64,000 bases of DNA from Verminephrobacter eiseniae EF01-2 (GTDB lineage: Bacteria; Pseudomonadota; Gammaproteobacteria; Burkholderiales; Burkholderiaceae_C). Below are positions 55,474-64,000 of the stretch, in pieces. Position numbers and translations under genes: made by a program. The DNA lies in contig NC_008786.1 in NCBI RefSeq assembly GCF_000015565.1, forward strand, positions 2,604,001 to 2,668,000, read 5' to 3'. The first letter of the stretch is position 1. Every line of letters starts with the position of its first letter. Below the pieces are notes generated by a model. It did no database searches and was not told the origin of the DNA. It saw only the letters and a program-made list of their open reading frames with translations.

Positions 55474-55905
55474 GTGCTGAAATTTGGCGCCGAAATCCCC
55501 TTTGTCCACCACCTCGGCTTTACGCTGCACCGCATGGACGGTGGCGCGTCGGAAGTGCGTTACGAGGCCCGGCCCGAGCATATGAACTCGTTCGACGTGA
55601 CCCATGGCGGCGCGTCGATGACCCTGCTGGATGTGAGCATGGCCACGGCCGCGCGCAGCGTGACGACGGACATGGGCGTGGTCACCATCGAGATGAAGGC
55701 CAGTTTCATGCAGCCGGCCCGGGGCCCGCTGGTGGCCAAGGGGCGGTTGATCCATCGCACTGCCACCCTGGCGTTCACCGAAAGCACCGTGCTCGACGCC
55801 CAGGGCCGCGTGTGCAGCCATGCCACGGGCACGTTCAAATATGTGCGGCGCCTGCCGGCGGACGAACGCAGCGCCCACCGGCGCAAGGCAATTGCCACCG
55901 ATTGA
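55474..55905 (+). CDS. PaaI-type hotdog thioesterase
   Basis: A 143-residue single hotdog-fold protein. SFDVTHGGASMTLLDVSMAT contains the conserved H-G-G and catalytic aspartate of PaaI-like acyl-CoA thioesterases. GTG 55474 (VLKFGAEIPFVHHLGFTLHR) with GGAG seven bases upstream fits the family start; an ATG at 55339 in frame adds 45 residues that look non-coding. Probably one transcript with the SDR gene. Confidence 0.85.
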   Translation: MLKFGAEIPFVHHLGFTLHRMDGGASEVRYEARPEHMNSFDVTHGGASMTLLDVSMATAARSVTTDMGVVTIEMKASFMQPARGPLVAKGRLIHRTATLAFTESTVLDAQGRVCSHATGTFKYVRRLPADERSAHRRKAIATD

Positions 55906-56001
55906 GCGCCTCATTCAAACCGAAGTGGCTCGATGCGTTGCTCCCATATATGTCGATGGCTATTGGAATGGTAGCCCACTGATTGTCCCGAGGAATTTCC
56001 G

Positions 56002-57021
56002 ATGCCACACAACCAACAAATCGTTCTCGACAACCGCCCCCAGGGCGAGGCCGTGGCCAGCAACTTCAGGCTGGTGCTGACGGACACCCCGGCGCTGGAG
56101 GATGGCCAAGTGCTGGTGCGCCACCACTACCTGAGCCTGGACCCCTACATGCGCGGGCGCATGAACGAGGGCCGCAGCTACGCCGCAGCGCAGCGCCTGG
56201 GCGAGGTGATGATGGGCGGCACCGTGGGCGAGGTGGTCGAAAGCCGCCACCCCCGGTACGCCGTGGGCGACAAGGTGCTGGGCATGGGGGGCTGGCAGGA
56301 GTACAGCGTGGTCGACGGCGCTGCCGTGGGCGCGTTGCGCCCAGTGGATACCAGCCATGTGCCGCTGTCGTACTACCTGGGCGCTGTCGGCATGCCCGGC
56401 GTGACGGCCTGGTATGGCCTGGTCAGGATCATTGCCCCCAAGGAGGGCGAGACCGTGGTGGTCAGCGCCGCCACGGGCGCCGTCGGCAGCGCGTTCGCGG
56501 CCCTGGCCAAGGCCCGTGGCTGCCGCGTCGTGGGCCTTGCGGGCGGCGCCGACAAATGCCGCTATGCGCTGCAGGAACTGGGCTTTGACGCCTGCATCGA
56601 TTACCGGCAGTACGCTGGCGACGTGAAGGCCCTGTCCCAGGCCCTCAAGCCGGCTTGTCCCAACGGCATCGACGGTTACTTCGAGAACGTGGGCGGCCCG
56701 ATCATGGACGCCGTCATGTTGCGCATGAATGCCTTCAGCCGCATCGCGCTGTGCGGAATGATCGCCGGCTACGACGGCGCGCCGCTGCCCATGCGCAACC
56801 CTGCGCTGCTGCTGATCAACCGCACCAGGCTCGAAGGCTTCATCGTCAGCGAGCATATGCAAGTCTGGCCGGAGGCGTTGACGGAGTTGGCCACGCTGGT
56901 CGGCGCCGGCAAGCTGCGCCCACGCGAGACCGTGGCCCAGGGCATTGCCGCCGCGCCGCAAGCCTTTTTGGGTCTGCTCAAGGGCAAGAACTTGGGCAAG
57001 CAGTTGGTGAAACTGATTTGA
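56002..57021 (+). CDS. NADP-dependent oxidoreductase, MDR family (prostaglandin reductase/CurA-like)
   Basis: A 339-residue zinc-free medium-chain reductase. SLDPYMRGRMNEGRSYA is the signature of leukotriene-B4 12-hydroxydehydrogenase/CurA types. VSAATGAVGSAFAALAKARG and VVGLAGGADKC form the NADPH site; YFENVGGPIMDAVMLRMN is conserved. It reduces enone double bonds; the natural substrate is not known. Confidence 0.92.
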   Translation: MPHNQQIVLDNRPQGEAVASNFRLVLTDTPALEDGQVLVRHHYLSLDPYMRGRMNEGRSYAAAQRLGEVMMGGTVGEVVESRHPRYAVGDKVLGMGGWQEYSVVDGAAVGALRPVDTSHVPLSYYLGAVGMPGVTAWYGLVRIIAPKEGETVVVSAATGAVGSAFAALAKARGCRVVGLAGGADKCRYALQELGFDACIDYRQYAGDVKALSQALKPACPNGIDGYFENVGGPIMDAVMLRMNAFSRIALCGMIAGYDGAPLPMRNPALLLINRTRLEGFIVSEHMQVWPEALTELATLVGAGKLRPRETVAQGIAAAPQAFLGLLKGKNLGKQLVKLI

Positions 57022-57241
57022 ACGGCGAGCGCGACCGGCGCCGTCCCGAGGCCGCAGGCCGGGTCGCCAGCGAGCCGTCGAAGCCTTTGAGGGGTGCCGC
57101 CGGCAGTATCAGTCGTTGCCGCGAATGCCTGCAAGTGACGGGAAATGCGGATTCATGACGGCCGCCGCCGCAGCAGCCAAGCCGATCAGGCACTGCCGGC
57201 CGGGCGCCGGGAATTTCGCCCGCGCAGCAGATCAGCGAGGA

Positions 57242-57910
57242 TCAGCGAAAGTCCGGCTGCGGCAGCGTGTGCAGTTTGCTGTCGAGGCTGCCCACATACT
57301 GGGCCAAGGCTTTGAGTTCAGCGTTGCTGAACTGCTTGGCGAAGCCGGCCATGATGGCGTTGCCGCGACCGAGCCGGGTGTTGTTTTCGATCTTGTAGGA
57401 CTTCAGGGCCACGAACAGGTAGTCGGCATGTTGGCCCGCGATCGAGGGGTAGGACGGGTCGGTGGACTGGGCGAAATTCTCGCCGTGGCAGGAAGCGCAA
57501 GTCCCTTTTTTCAGCAGTTCGGCCACTTGCGCGCTGGGTTCGCGGCGCGGCTTGGCGGGCGGTTCGGCGCCGGTTTTGCCGTGCTGCTCGTAGTAGGCCG
57601 ACAGATCGGCGATGTCTTTGTCGGTCAGCGATTCGGCAATGCCGCGCATCGTCGGGTGCTTGCGTTCGCCCTTTTGGTAGGCGAGCAGCGCAGCGCTGAT
57701 GTACTTGGCGCTCTGGCCCGAAATCATCGGCACCTTGTGCACTTCGGGGAAACTGGCCTGGTAGCCGGGAATGCCGTGGCAGCCAATGCACATGGCGATT
57801 TTCTGTTTGCCGGCTTGCGCGTCGCCCGGGACTTGCTGGGCCTGAACCGGGGGCAGGGCGGCCATGCAGACGACAGCCAGGGCAGATAGCGTGGACAACG
57901 GTTGGTTCAT
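57242..57910 (-). CDS. Di-haem cytochrome c4
   Basis: A 222-residue periplasmic electron carrier with signal peptide MNQPLSTLSALAVVCMAALP and cleavage after VQA. Two haem-binding motifs, CIGCH at 41-45 and CASCH at 138-142, each open a class-I cytochrome domain; methionine ligands lie in HPTMRGIAESL and IMAGFAKQF. Typically feeds terminal oxidases. Divergent from the MoxR gene. The 220 bp between it and the MDR gene hold nothing seen. Confidence 0.93.
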   Translation of the reverse strand: MNQPLSTLSALAVVCMAALPPVQAQQVPGDAQAGKQKIAMCIGCHGIPGYQASFPEVHKVPMISGQSAKYISAALLAYQKGERKHPTMRGIAESLTDKDIADLSAYYEQHGKTGAEPPAKPRREPSAQVAELLKKGTCASCHGENFAQSTDPSYPSIAGQHADYLFVALKSYKIENNTRLGRGNAIMAGFAKQFSNAELKALAQYVGSLDSKLHTLPQPDFR

Positions 57911-58016
57911 TTTGCGCGCACAATCTCGTAGGAGTTCGGCTCCGGGCTCTGATCAGCCGCCAATTATAGCCAAGCGCCTGCTGCGTTTTCTCATCAACGA
58001 TACGGTGATTCGTTCC

Positions 58017-58871
58017 ATGAAATTCCAAGGTTCCCAGAACTATGTCGCAACCCAGGACCTGATGCTGGCCGTGAACGCGGCCGTCACGCTGCAACGCCCG
58101 CTGCTCATCAAGGGCGAGCCCGGCACCGGCAAGACGATGCTGGCCGAGGAGGTGGCCCAGGCCCTTGGCATGCCGCTGTTGCAGTGGCATATCAAGTCCA
58201 CCACCAAGGCCCAGCAGGGTCTGTATGAGTACGACGCCGTGAGTCGGCTGCGCGACAGCCAACTCGGTGACGAAGGCAGCGCGCAGCGCGTGCGCGACAT
58301 CCGCAACTACATCACGCAGGGCGTGCTGTGGCAGGCGTTCACGGCCGAGCGCCCGGTGGTGCTGCTGATCGACGAGATCGACAAGGCCGACATCGAATTC
58401 CCGAACGATCTGTTGCGCGAGATCGACCGCATGGAGTTCTATTGCTATGAAACGCGCGAGTTGATCAAGGCCAGGCACCGCCCGCTGGTGTTCATCACCT
58501 CGAACAACGAAAAGGAACTGCCCGACGCCTTTTTGCGCCGCTGCTTTTTTCATTTCATCAAGTTCCCCGACGGCGATACCATGCGCCGGATCATCCATGT
58601 GCATTTCCCCAAACTCAGGAGCGAACTGCTCGGCGCGGCGATGAAGACCTTCTACGATGTGCGCAGCCTGCCGGGCCTGAAAAAGAAACCCTCGACCAGC
58701 GAGTTGCTCGACTGGCTCAAACTGCTGGTGGCCGAAGACATTCCGCTGGCGGCCCTGCAAAGCGCCGACGACAAGGTGGTCGTGCCGCCGCTGGTCGGTG
58801 CCCTGCTCAAGAACGAGCAGGATGTGAGCCTGTTCGAGAAGCTGGTTTTCATGAACCAGAGAAACCGTTGA
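58017..58871 (+). CDS. MoxR-type AAA+ ATPase
   Basis: A 284-residue AAA+ chaperone-like ATPase. Walker A is LLIKGEPGTGKTMLAEEVA, Walker B VVLLIDEIDKADIEFP, sensor 1 VFITSNNEKELPDAFLRRC. ATG 58017 (MKFQGSQNYVA) fits relatives. It belongs to the MoxR subgroup that works with a VWA-domain protein to insert metals or mature large complexes; such a protein is encoded two genes downstream. Confidence 0.92.
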   Translation: MKFQGSQNYVATQDLMLAVNAAVTLQRPLLIKGEPGTGKTMLAEEVAQALGMPLLQWHIKSTTKAQQGLYEYDAVSRLRDSQLGDEGSAQRVRDIRNYITQGVLWQAFTAERPVVLLIDEIDKADIEFPNDLLREIDRMEFYCYETRELIKARHRPLVFITSNNEKELPDAFLRRCFFHFIKFPDGDTMRRIIHVHFPKLRSELLGAAMKTFYDVRSLPGLKKKPSTSELLDWLKLLVAEDIPLAALQSADDKVVVPPLVGALLKNEQDVSLFEKLVFMNQRNR

Positions 58872-58878
58872 GAACACC

Positions 58879-59475
58879 ATGTTCGTTCAACCCGTCATTT
58901 TGCGCGACCGCGGCCTGCGTCTGGAACCGCTGGCGCTCAGCCATGAACAGGGGCTGCGTGCCGCCGCTGCCGATGGCCAACTGTGGAAGTTGCGCGTCAC
59001 CTCGGTGCCCGAGCCGCAAGACACCCGCGCCTACATCGAGACCGCGTTGCAGATGCGCGCCGACGGCAACCGGTTCGCCTTTGCCGTGGTCGACGATGCC
59101 ACGGACCAGGTGCTGGGCGCGACCAGCTACCACGACATCATTGCCGCCGTCAAACGTGTGGAGATCGGCTGGACCTGGTACCGCAAGAGCGTGCAGCGCT
59201 CCCATGTCAACACCACCGCCAAGCTGTTGATGATGGGCCATGCCTTCGACACCCTGGGCTGCCATGTGGTGGGCTGGCGCACCGACAACTACAACTTTGC
59301 CTCGCAAAAAGCCATCGAGCGCCTGGGCGCCAGGAAGGACGGCGTGCTGCGCGGCCACGCGCTGCGCCGCGACGGCACCATCCGCGACACCGTGATGTAC
59401 AGCATGCGTGCCGGGGAATGGCCCGAGGCCAAGGCCCAGTTGCTATATCTTTTAGAGCAACATGCGAAGGATTGA
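58879..59475 (+). CDS. GNAT-family N-acetyltransferase
   Basis: A 198-residue RimJ/RimL-like acetyltransferase. RGLRLEPLALSHEQGL at the N-terminus, VEIGWTWYRKSVQRSHVNTT with the acetyl-CoA entry, and GWRTDNYNFASQKAIERLGA with the conserved N and C-terminal core. It sits 7 bp after the MoxR gene and 21 bp before the VWA gene. Its target is unknown; a role in that complex is possible. Confidence 0.9.
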   Translation: MFVQPVILRDRGLRLEPLALSHEQGLRAAAADGQLWKLRVTSVPEPQDTRAYIETALQMRADGNRFAFAVVDDATDQVLGATSYHDIIAAVKRVEIGWTWYRKSVQRSHVNTTAKLLMMGHAFDTLGCHVVGWRTDNYNFASQKAIERLGARKDGVLRGHALRRDGTIRDTVMYSMRAGEWPEAKAQLLYLLEQHAKD

Positions 59476-59496
59476 CAGGCGCACAGGGCTGCAACC

Positions 59497-60684
59497 ATGT
59501 TGATCGATTTCTTCTACACGCTGCGCTCGGCGAAGTTGCCGGTGTCGGTCAAGGAGTACCTCACGCTGCTGCAGGCCCTGCAGGCCGGCGTGGTCGGCCC
59601 CAGGTCGGATGACGCCTGGAGCCTGGACGATTTCTACAGCCTGGCGCGCCTGACGCTGGTCAAGGACGAGCGGCATTACGACCGCTTCGACCGGGCCTTT
59701 GGCGCTTATTTCAAGGGGGTGGAACTGGTGGCCGACTTCAGCCGGGAGATCCCGGCCGACTGGCTGCGCAAGATACTGGACAACGAGCTCACGCCCGAAC
59801 AAAAAGCCGCCATCGGCAAGATGGACTGGGACGAACTGATGCAGACGCTGAAAAAGCGCCTCGAAGAGCAAAAGGAACGCCACGAGGGCGGCAGCAAGTG
59901 GATCGGCACCGGCGGCACCAGCCCCTTTGGCCATGGCGGCTACAACCCACAGGGCGTGCGCATCGGCGGCGTGGGCAAGAACCGCAGCGCCGTGAAGGTC
60001 TGGGAGCAGCGCGTCTACAAGGACTACGACGACCAGCAGGAACTGGGCACGCGCAACATCAAGGTGGCGCTGCGCCGCTTGCGCAAGTTCGCGCGCGAAG
60101 GCCATGAGTTGGAGCTCGACCTGCCCGACACCATACGCAGCACGGCGGCCAATGCGGGCTACCTCGACATCAAGATGGTGCCCGAGCGGCACAACAACGT
60201 GAAGGTGTTGCTGCTGATGGATGTGGGCGGCACGATGGACGAGCACATACAGCGCGTGCAAGAGCTGTTCTCGGCCGTGAAGACCGAGTTCAAGCACCTG
60301 GAGTTCTATTACTTCCACAACTGCGTCTACGACTTCATGTGGAAGAACAACCGCCGCCGCTTTGCCGAGAAGTTTCCGACCTGGGACATCATCCGCAAGT
60401 ACAACAAGGACTACAAACTGATCTTCGTCGGCGACGCCACGATGAGCCCCTACGAAATCCTGCAACCCGGCGGCAGCGTGGAATACAACAACGAAGAGCC
60501 GGGCGCCGAGTGGCTACAGCGCCTGACGCACGCCTTTCCCCGTCATGCGTGGATCAACCCCGAGCCCCAGGGCGTGTGGCAGTACCGCCAGAGCATCGGC
60601 ATCATCCAGCAGATCATCAGCGGCCGCATGCACCCTTTGTCGCTCAAGGGGCTGGAAGAAACCATGCGGCTGCTGTCCAAATAG
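59497..60684 (+). CDS. VWA domain protein (CoxE-like)
   Basis: A 395-residue protein with a C-terminal von Willebrand A domain from about 230. The MIDAS motif is VLLLMDVGGTMDEH; normally DxSxS, here D-V-G-G-T, as in the relatives partnered with MoxR. N-terminal part (LIDFFYTLRSAKLPVSVKEY) is the conserved family region; a glycine-rich linker (GGSKWIGTGGTSPFGHGGYN) lies near residue 130-150. Expected to work with the MoxR ATPase; target complex unknown. Confidence 0.9.
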   Translation: MLIDFFYTLRSAKLPVSVKEYLTLLQALQAGVVGPRSDDAWSLDDFYSLARLTLVKDERHYDRFDRAFGAYFKGVELVADFSREIPADWLRKILDNELTPEQKAAIGKMDWDELMQTLKKRLEEQKERHEGGSKWIGTGGTSPFGHGGYNPQGVRIGGVGKNRSAVKVWEQRVYKDYDDQQELGTRNIKVALRRLRKFAREGHELELDLPDTIRSTAANAGYLDIKMVPERHNNVKVLLLMDVGGTMDEHIQRVQELFSAVKTEFKHLEFYYFHNCVYDFMWKNNRRRFAEKFPTWDIIRKYNKDYKLIFVGDATMSPYEILQPGGSVEYNNEEPGAEWLQRLTHAFPRHAWINPEPQGVWQYRQSIGIIQQIISGRMHPLSLKGLEETMRLLSK

Positions 60685-60882
60685 CAGGGGCCAAGCGCCC
60701 GACCCCCGGGTGCGGCGGTGCGTACCGGCGGCGCACGGTGCGCCGCGTGCGCTTACGATGCGCGCCTGCATCGTGCGCCTTTGTCCGACACGGGGCCCGT
60801 GCTTTTGCGGGCATAGTGGCGCGGCTGGCGCTGCACGAGTTCAGAGCATGGGCCGCGCCCTTTCATTCATCCAAAGTTCATC

Positions 60883-62793
60883 GTGAGTTTTTGCATACTG
60901 CGCTCCACAACCATCATCCCGGCGCCAGCCCGATGGGCGGCGTTATTGCTGTTCAATGCGCTGAGCCTGCAAGCCTGCAGCCTGCTGCCGCGCGCGGACA
61001 AGCCGGACCCGGCGCATGCCGACCTTGCCGCAACGGCCGCCCCCGCCTTTGCCGTGGAACTGCGGGCGCCGGACGATGTGCGCGAGGTGCTCGAGCGCCA
61101 CCTGGAACTGCTGCGTTTTCGCCATCTGAGCGACCTGCAGCGCAACGAATTGCAGCGCCTGCTGGGGGCGGTCGACGCCAACGCCCGCGAGTTGCTGGGC
61201 ACCATGGGTTACTTTGCCCCCGAGATCACGGTCGAATCGAGCCAGACGCCGGACAGCCAGGAAGCACCGCGCACCGTGGTCATCAGCGTGCAGACAGGCG
61301 CGCAAACCCGCATTGCCAGCGCAGACATCGCTTTTGCCCACGGCGCACGCGCTGTGGACGACGCCGAAAGCCGCGCCCAACAGCGGGTGCGGCGTAATTG
61401 GTCGCTGGCACCGGGCCAGCCCTTTACCCAATCGGCCTGGGAGGCGGCCAAGAACGACGGACTGCGCCAGTTGCAGGCCCGGCGCTACCCCACGGCGCGC
61501 ATTGTCGACAGCCAGGCGGAGATCGACGCCGACCAGCACCAGGCCCGGCTCAACGTGACCTACGACACCGGCCCGGCCTACCGCTTCGGGCCCTTGCGTC
61601 TGGAAGGCAGCCAGCGCTACGCGCCCGACGGCGCGCGCCGCCTGGCGCGCCTGCCCACCGGCGCCGACTATGACGAGGCCCGGATGCTCGACGCGCAGCA
61701 GCGCCTGGCCAGCAGCGGCTATTACGACTCCGTGTTCCTGACCCTGGACACCGAAGGCAGCGACCCGCAGGCCGCCCCCGTGGTGGCGCAACTGCGTGAA
61801 GCCCGGCTGCAAAAACTGGTCTTCGGCCCCGGCTTTTCCACCGACGGCGGCGCGCGCCTGTCGCTGGAGCACATGCACAACCGGCTGCCCGGCCTGGGCT
61901 GGCGCGCCGTGAGCAAACTCGCGCTCGAGCGCCAGGCGCAAAGCGCCGGCACCGAATGGACCGCCCTGCCCGAGGACGACGGCTGGCGCTGGTTTGCCGG
62001 CGCCCGGTTGCAGCGCGAAGTCAACGGCGACTACGACGTCGACAGCGCGCGGCTGCGCACCGGCCGCAGCCAAAGCACGCAGAACATAGACCGCAACTAC
62101 TTCCTGCAATACGACGCGGCGAACAGCAAAAGCCACAACCGCCAGGGGCTGGCCGCAATCCCGGACAGCACCGCAGTGAGCGCCAATTACGGCTGGACCG
62201 GCCGCTACTTCAACAACCCGACGGCCCCCACGAGCGGCCATGGCGTGGCGCTGGAACTGGGCCTGGGCAGCACGCTGCGGCCCAAGCGCGACCTGTTCCT
62301 GCGCACCCTGGCGCGCTGGCAATCCTTCATTCCGGCCGGACGGGTGCAGGACGCGGCCGGCAAAGGCCGCAATGCCCGCGTGGCGCTGCGCGCCGAGGCC
62401 GGCGCCGTGCTGGCCCGCGCGGACGCGCCAATCCCCGAGACCGAGCTTTTTCTGACCGGCGGCGACACCACCGTGCGCGGCTATGGCTACCACAGCATCG
62501 GCGCCCGCACCGGGGATGGCCAACTGCACGGCGGCCGTTATCTGGCCGCAGGCAGCCTCGAATGGCAGCGCCCCATCGTCTATCGCGGCGCGCTCAGCGA
62601 CTGGGAGAGCACCCTGTTCATCGACGCCGGCGCGGTGGCCGACCGCTGGGGCCGGGGCGCACTCAGGCCGCTGGTCGGACTCGGCGCCGGCCTGCGCTGG
62701 CGCAGCCCCGTCGGCCCGCTGCAGACCGACCTGGCCTATGGCCTGAGAGCCAGAAAACTGCGCCTGCACCTGCGCCTGGGGTTCAGTTTCTGA
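60883..62793 (+). CDS. tamA: Translocation and assembly module outer-membrane protein TamA
   Basis: A 636-residue Omp85-family protein. Three POTRA domains (about 50-300), then a 16-strand beta-barrel. The late loop motif GGDTTVRGYGYHSIGAR corresponds to the conserved VRGF/Y loop, and the protein ends in an aromatic (LRLGFSF). GTG 60883 start. The N-terminus ends LSLQACSLLP, a lipobox-like site, so the exported form may be lipidated. tamB follows with overlapping TGATG. Confidence 0.93.
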   Translation: MSFCILRSTTIIPAPARWAALLLFNALSLQACSLLPRADKPDPAHADLAATAAPAFAVELRAPDDVREVLERHLELLRFRHLSDLQRNELQRLLGAVDANARELLGTMGYFAPEITVESSQTPDSQEAPRTVVISVQTGAQTRIASADIAFAHGARAVDDAESRAQQRVRRNWSLAPGQPFTQSAWEAAKNDGLRQLQARRYPTARIVDSQAEIDADQHQARLNVTYDTGPAYRFGPLRLEGSQRYAPDGARRLARLPTGADYDEARMLDAQQRLASSGYYDSVFLTLDTEGSDPQAAPVVAQLREARLQKLVFGPGFSTDGGARLSLEHMHNRLPGLGWRAVSKLALERQAQSAGTEWTALPEDDGWRWFAGARLQREVNGDYDVDSARLRTGRSQSTQNIDRNYFLQYDAANSKSHNRQGLAAIPDSTAVSANYGWTGRYFNNPTAPTSGHGVALELGLGSTLRPKRDLFLRTLARWQSFIPAGRVQDAAGKGRNARVALRAEAGAVLARADAPIPETELFLTGGDTTVRGYGYHSIGARTGDGQLHGGRYLAAGSLEWQRPIVYRGALSDWESTLFIDAGAVADRWGRGALRPLVGLGAGLRWRSPVGPLQTDLAYGLRARKLRLHLRLGFSF

Positions 62794-64000
62794 TGCGCAG
62801 CGCGACGCCCACACCCCGCGCCCGGGCTGCGGACTCCGGCGCCGCAGCACCCCGGCGCCCGCTGCGTGCGCCCCCGGTGCTGCGGGCATTGGGCGGGCTG
62901 CTGCGGGCCGGGCTGGCACTGCTGCTGGCGGCCGGCGTGCTGCTGTGGCACTGGGCCGGCAGCGACACATCGCTGGCCAGCGCGCTCAGCCAGGCCGCGC
63001 ATTACCTGCCCGCCGGGCAGCGGCTGGAAAGCCGCGCGGTCAGCGGCTCGCTGCGCAGCGGCGGGCGCATTGGCTGGCTGCGCTGGAGCAGCCCGGACCT
63101 GGCGCTGGAAGTGACCGAACTGCGCCTGGGCTGGCGCCTGGCCCCCTTGCTGCAACGCCGGCTGGAACTGAGCGAACTGCATGCCGCGCGCGTGCAGATC
63201 ACGCCCGTGGCCACAGGCGCCGAGCCTGCGCCGCTGGCTCCCCCCACGCAGTGGCTGCTGCCGCTGCAGATCGACCTGCCATTTCGCATCGACCAACTGC
63301 ACTGGGCCGGAGCGCCCGCCGTGGCCGCCCGGGGTCTGGAGGGCGACTACCGGTTCGATGGGCGCGAGCACCGCCTGAACATTGGCGCCGTGGAGCTTGC
63401 CCAGGGCCGCTACAGCGCCCGCGCCACCTTGCAGGCCCAGGCCCCGATGGCCCTCGATGTCACGCTGGACGGTCATGTGTCCGGCGCGGCCCGCGCTCTC
63501 GCGCCCGACGGCGCGGGCCTCGATCTACCGCCCGGCGGCACTCCTGCCGTTCCTGGCAGCGCGCCCACCCTGTCGCTGGGCGCGCAGGCCACGCTGCAAG
63601 GCACGCTGGCCACGGCCGCAGCGCAGTTGCAACTGCGCGCCCGCTTGCGCCCATTGGCCAGCGCCGAAGCCAGGCCCGCCCGCCCGGCGCCACCCGGCGC
63701 CAAGCCGCAGCGCCAGACCACAACCCCTGCCACGCCAGCGCAGGCCGAGATACAAGCCACGCTGGCGCCCTGGGCGCCGCAGCCGCTGCGTTCGGCCAGC
63801 GCCGCGCTGCGTGCGGTGAATCTGGCGGCGCTATGGCCGCAGGCCCCGGCCACGCAGTTGCATGGCCGGCTGACGGCGGGGCCTGTGCCGGGCCAGGCGG
63901 CGCGCTGGTCGATCCAGGCGCAACTGCGCAACACCCTGGCCGGCCCATGGGACCGGGGCCGCCTGCCCGTCAGCGCGCTGCAAGCCAGCGTCAGTTACGA
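62793..64000 (+). CDS. tamB: Translocation and assembly module inner-membrane protein TamB, N-terminal part
   Basis: About 402 codons run to the window edge without a stop. ATG 62793 shares its A with the tamA stop (TGATG), so the two are coupled. A single transmembrane anchor (GLLRAGLALLLAAGVLLWHW) lies near residues 35-55, followed by beta-rich AsmA/TamB-type sequence (SGSLRSGGRIGWLRWSSPDL). TamB spans the periplasm and with TamA supports outer-membrane assembly or lipid transport. Rich in Pro/Ala around 300-330. Confidence 0.9.
   Translation, partial: MRSATPTPRARAADSGAAAPRRPLRAPPVLRALGGLLRAGLALLLAAGVLLWHWAGSDTSLASALSQAAHYLPAGQRLESRAVSGSLRSGGRIGWLRWSSPDLALEVTELRLGWRLAPLLQRRLELSELHAARVQITPVATGAEPAPLAPPTQWLLPLQIDLPFRIDQLHWAGAPAVAARGLEGDYRFDGREHRLNIGAVELAQGRYSARATLQAQAPMALDVTLDGHVSGAARALAPDGAGLDLPPGGTPAVPGSAPTLSLGAQATLQGTLATAAAQLQLRARLRPLASAEARPARPAPPGAKPQRQTTTPATPAQAEIQATLAPWAPQPLRSASAALRAVNLAALWPQAPATQLHGRLTAGPVPGQAARWSIQAQLRNTLAGPWDRGRLPVSALQASVSY

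Overview
The window is high-GC DNA from a betaproteobacterium of the order Burkholderiales, most likely family Comamonadaceae (Acidovorax/Verminephrobacter-like). This rests on the spc-alpha ribosomal order, the recO-pdxJ-acpS-nagZ cluster, a TctC/Bug-type receptor, a cytochrome c4 and a rhizobial-type glycerol ABC importer. Several decayed genes, two IS630-type copies and three copies of a short palindromic element point to a genome under relaxed selection. A Verminephrobacter-like symbiont would fit, but that is inference.

Layout. 1-1339 (minus): a Bug receptor and the start of a sulfatase. 1806-3560: a chemotaxis receptor. 3609-5357 (minus): an alpha/beta hydrolase, arfB and aroQ. 5490-14408 (minus): initiator tRNA-Met and the complete alpha and spc ribosomal operons (rplN to rplQ, with secY, rpmJ and rpoA). 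The spc promoter overlaps the end of a glpD remnant.

14591-24426: glycerol utilisation. glpS-T-P-Q-U-V encode an ABC importer on the minus strand. glpR and glpK are divergent on the plus strand. glpD at the end of the minus-strand operon is a pseudogene: truncated, frameshifted and carrying a 158-bp palindromic element. Glycerol could still be imported and phosphorylated, but its oxidation would need a dehydrogenase encoded elsewhere.

24615-29936: proC, then an IS630-type element, a two-gene cargo operon (HTH protein plus unknown protein), a 5'-truncated second IS copy and ubiA. 29945-36230 (minus): SGNH hydrolase, CYTH-CHAD protein, Dps, OxyR and RecG. 36380-40659: queA and a TRAP transporter. 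40772-45686: crcB, a LOG-family protein, recO, pdxJ, a degenerate acpS and nagZ. 45913-54052: phaB (minus), then an RND efflux system (MFP, pump, TolC) with a Pcm-like methyltransferase and a rhodanese in between. 54547-64000: SDR, thioesterase, MDR oxidoreductase, cytochrome c4 (minus), MoxR-GNAT-VWA cluster, tamA and the start of tamB.

The main non-gene signals are: a MITE-like family with 17-bp terminal inverted repeats and 4-bp CTAG-type duplications; a second dispersed repeat of about 100 bp that twice lies directly after a stop codon; and a bias of insertions for CTAG sites, two of which overlap TAG stop codons so that the gene survives.
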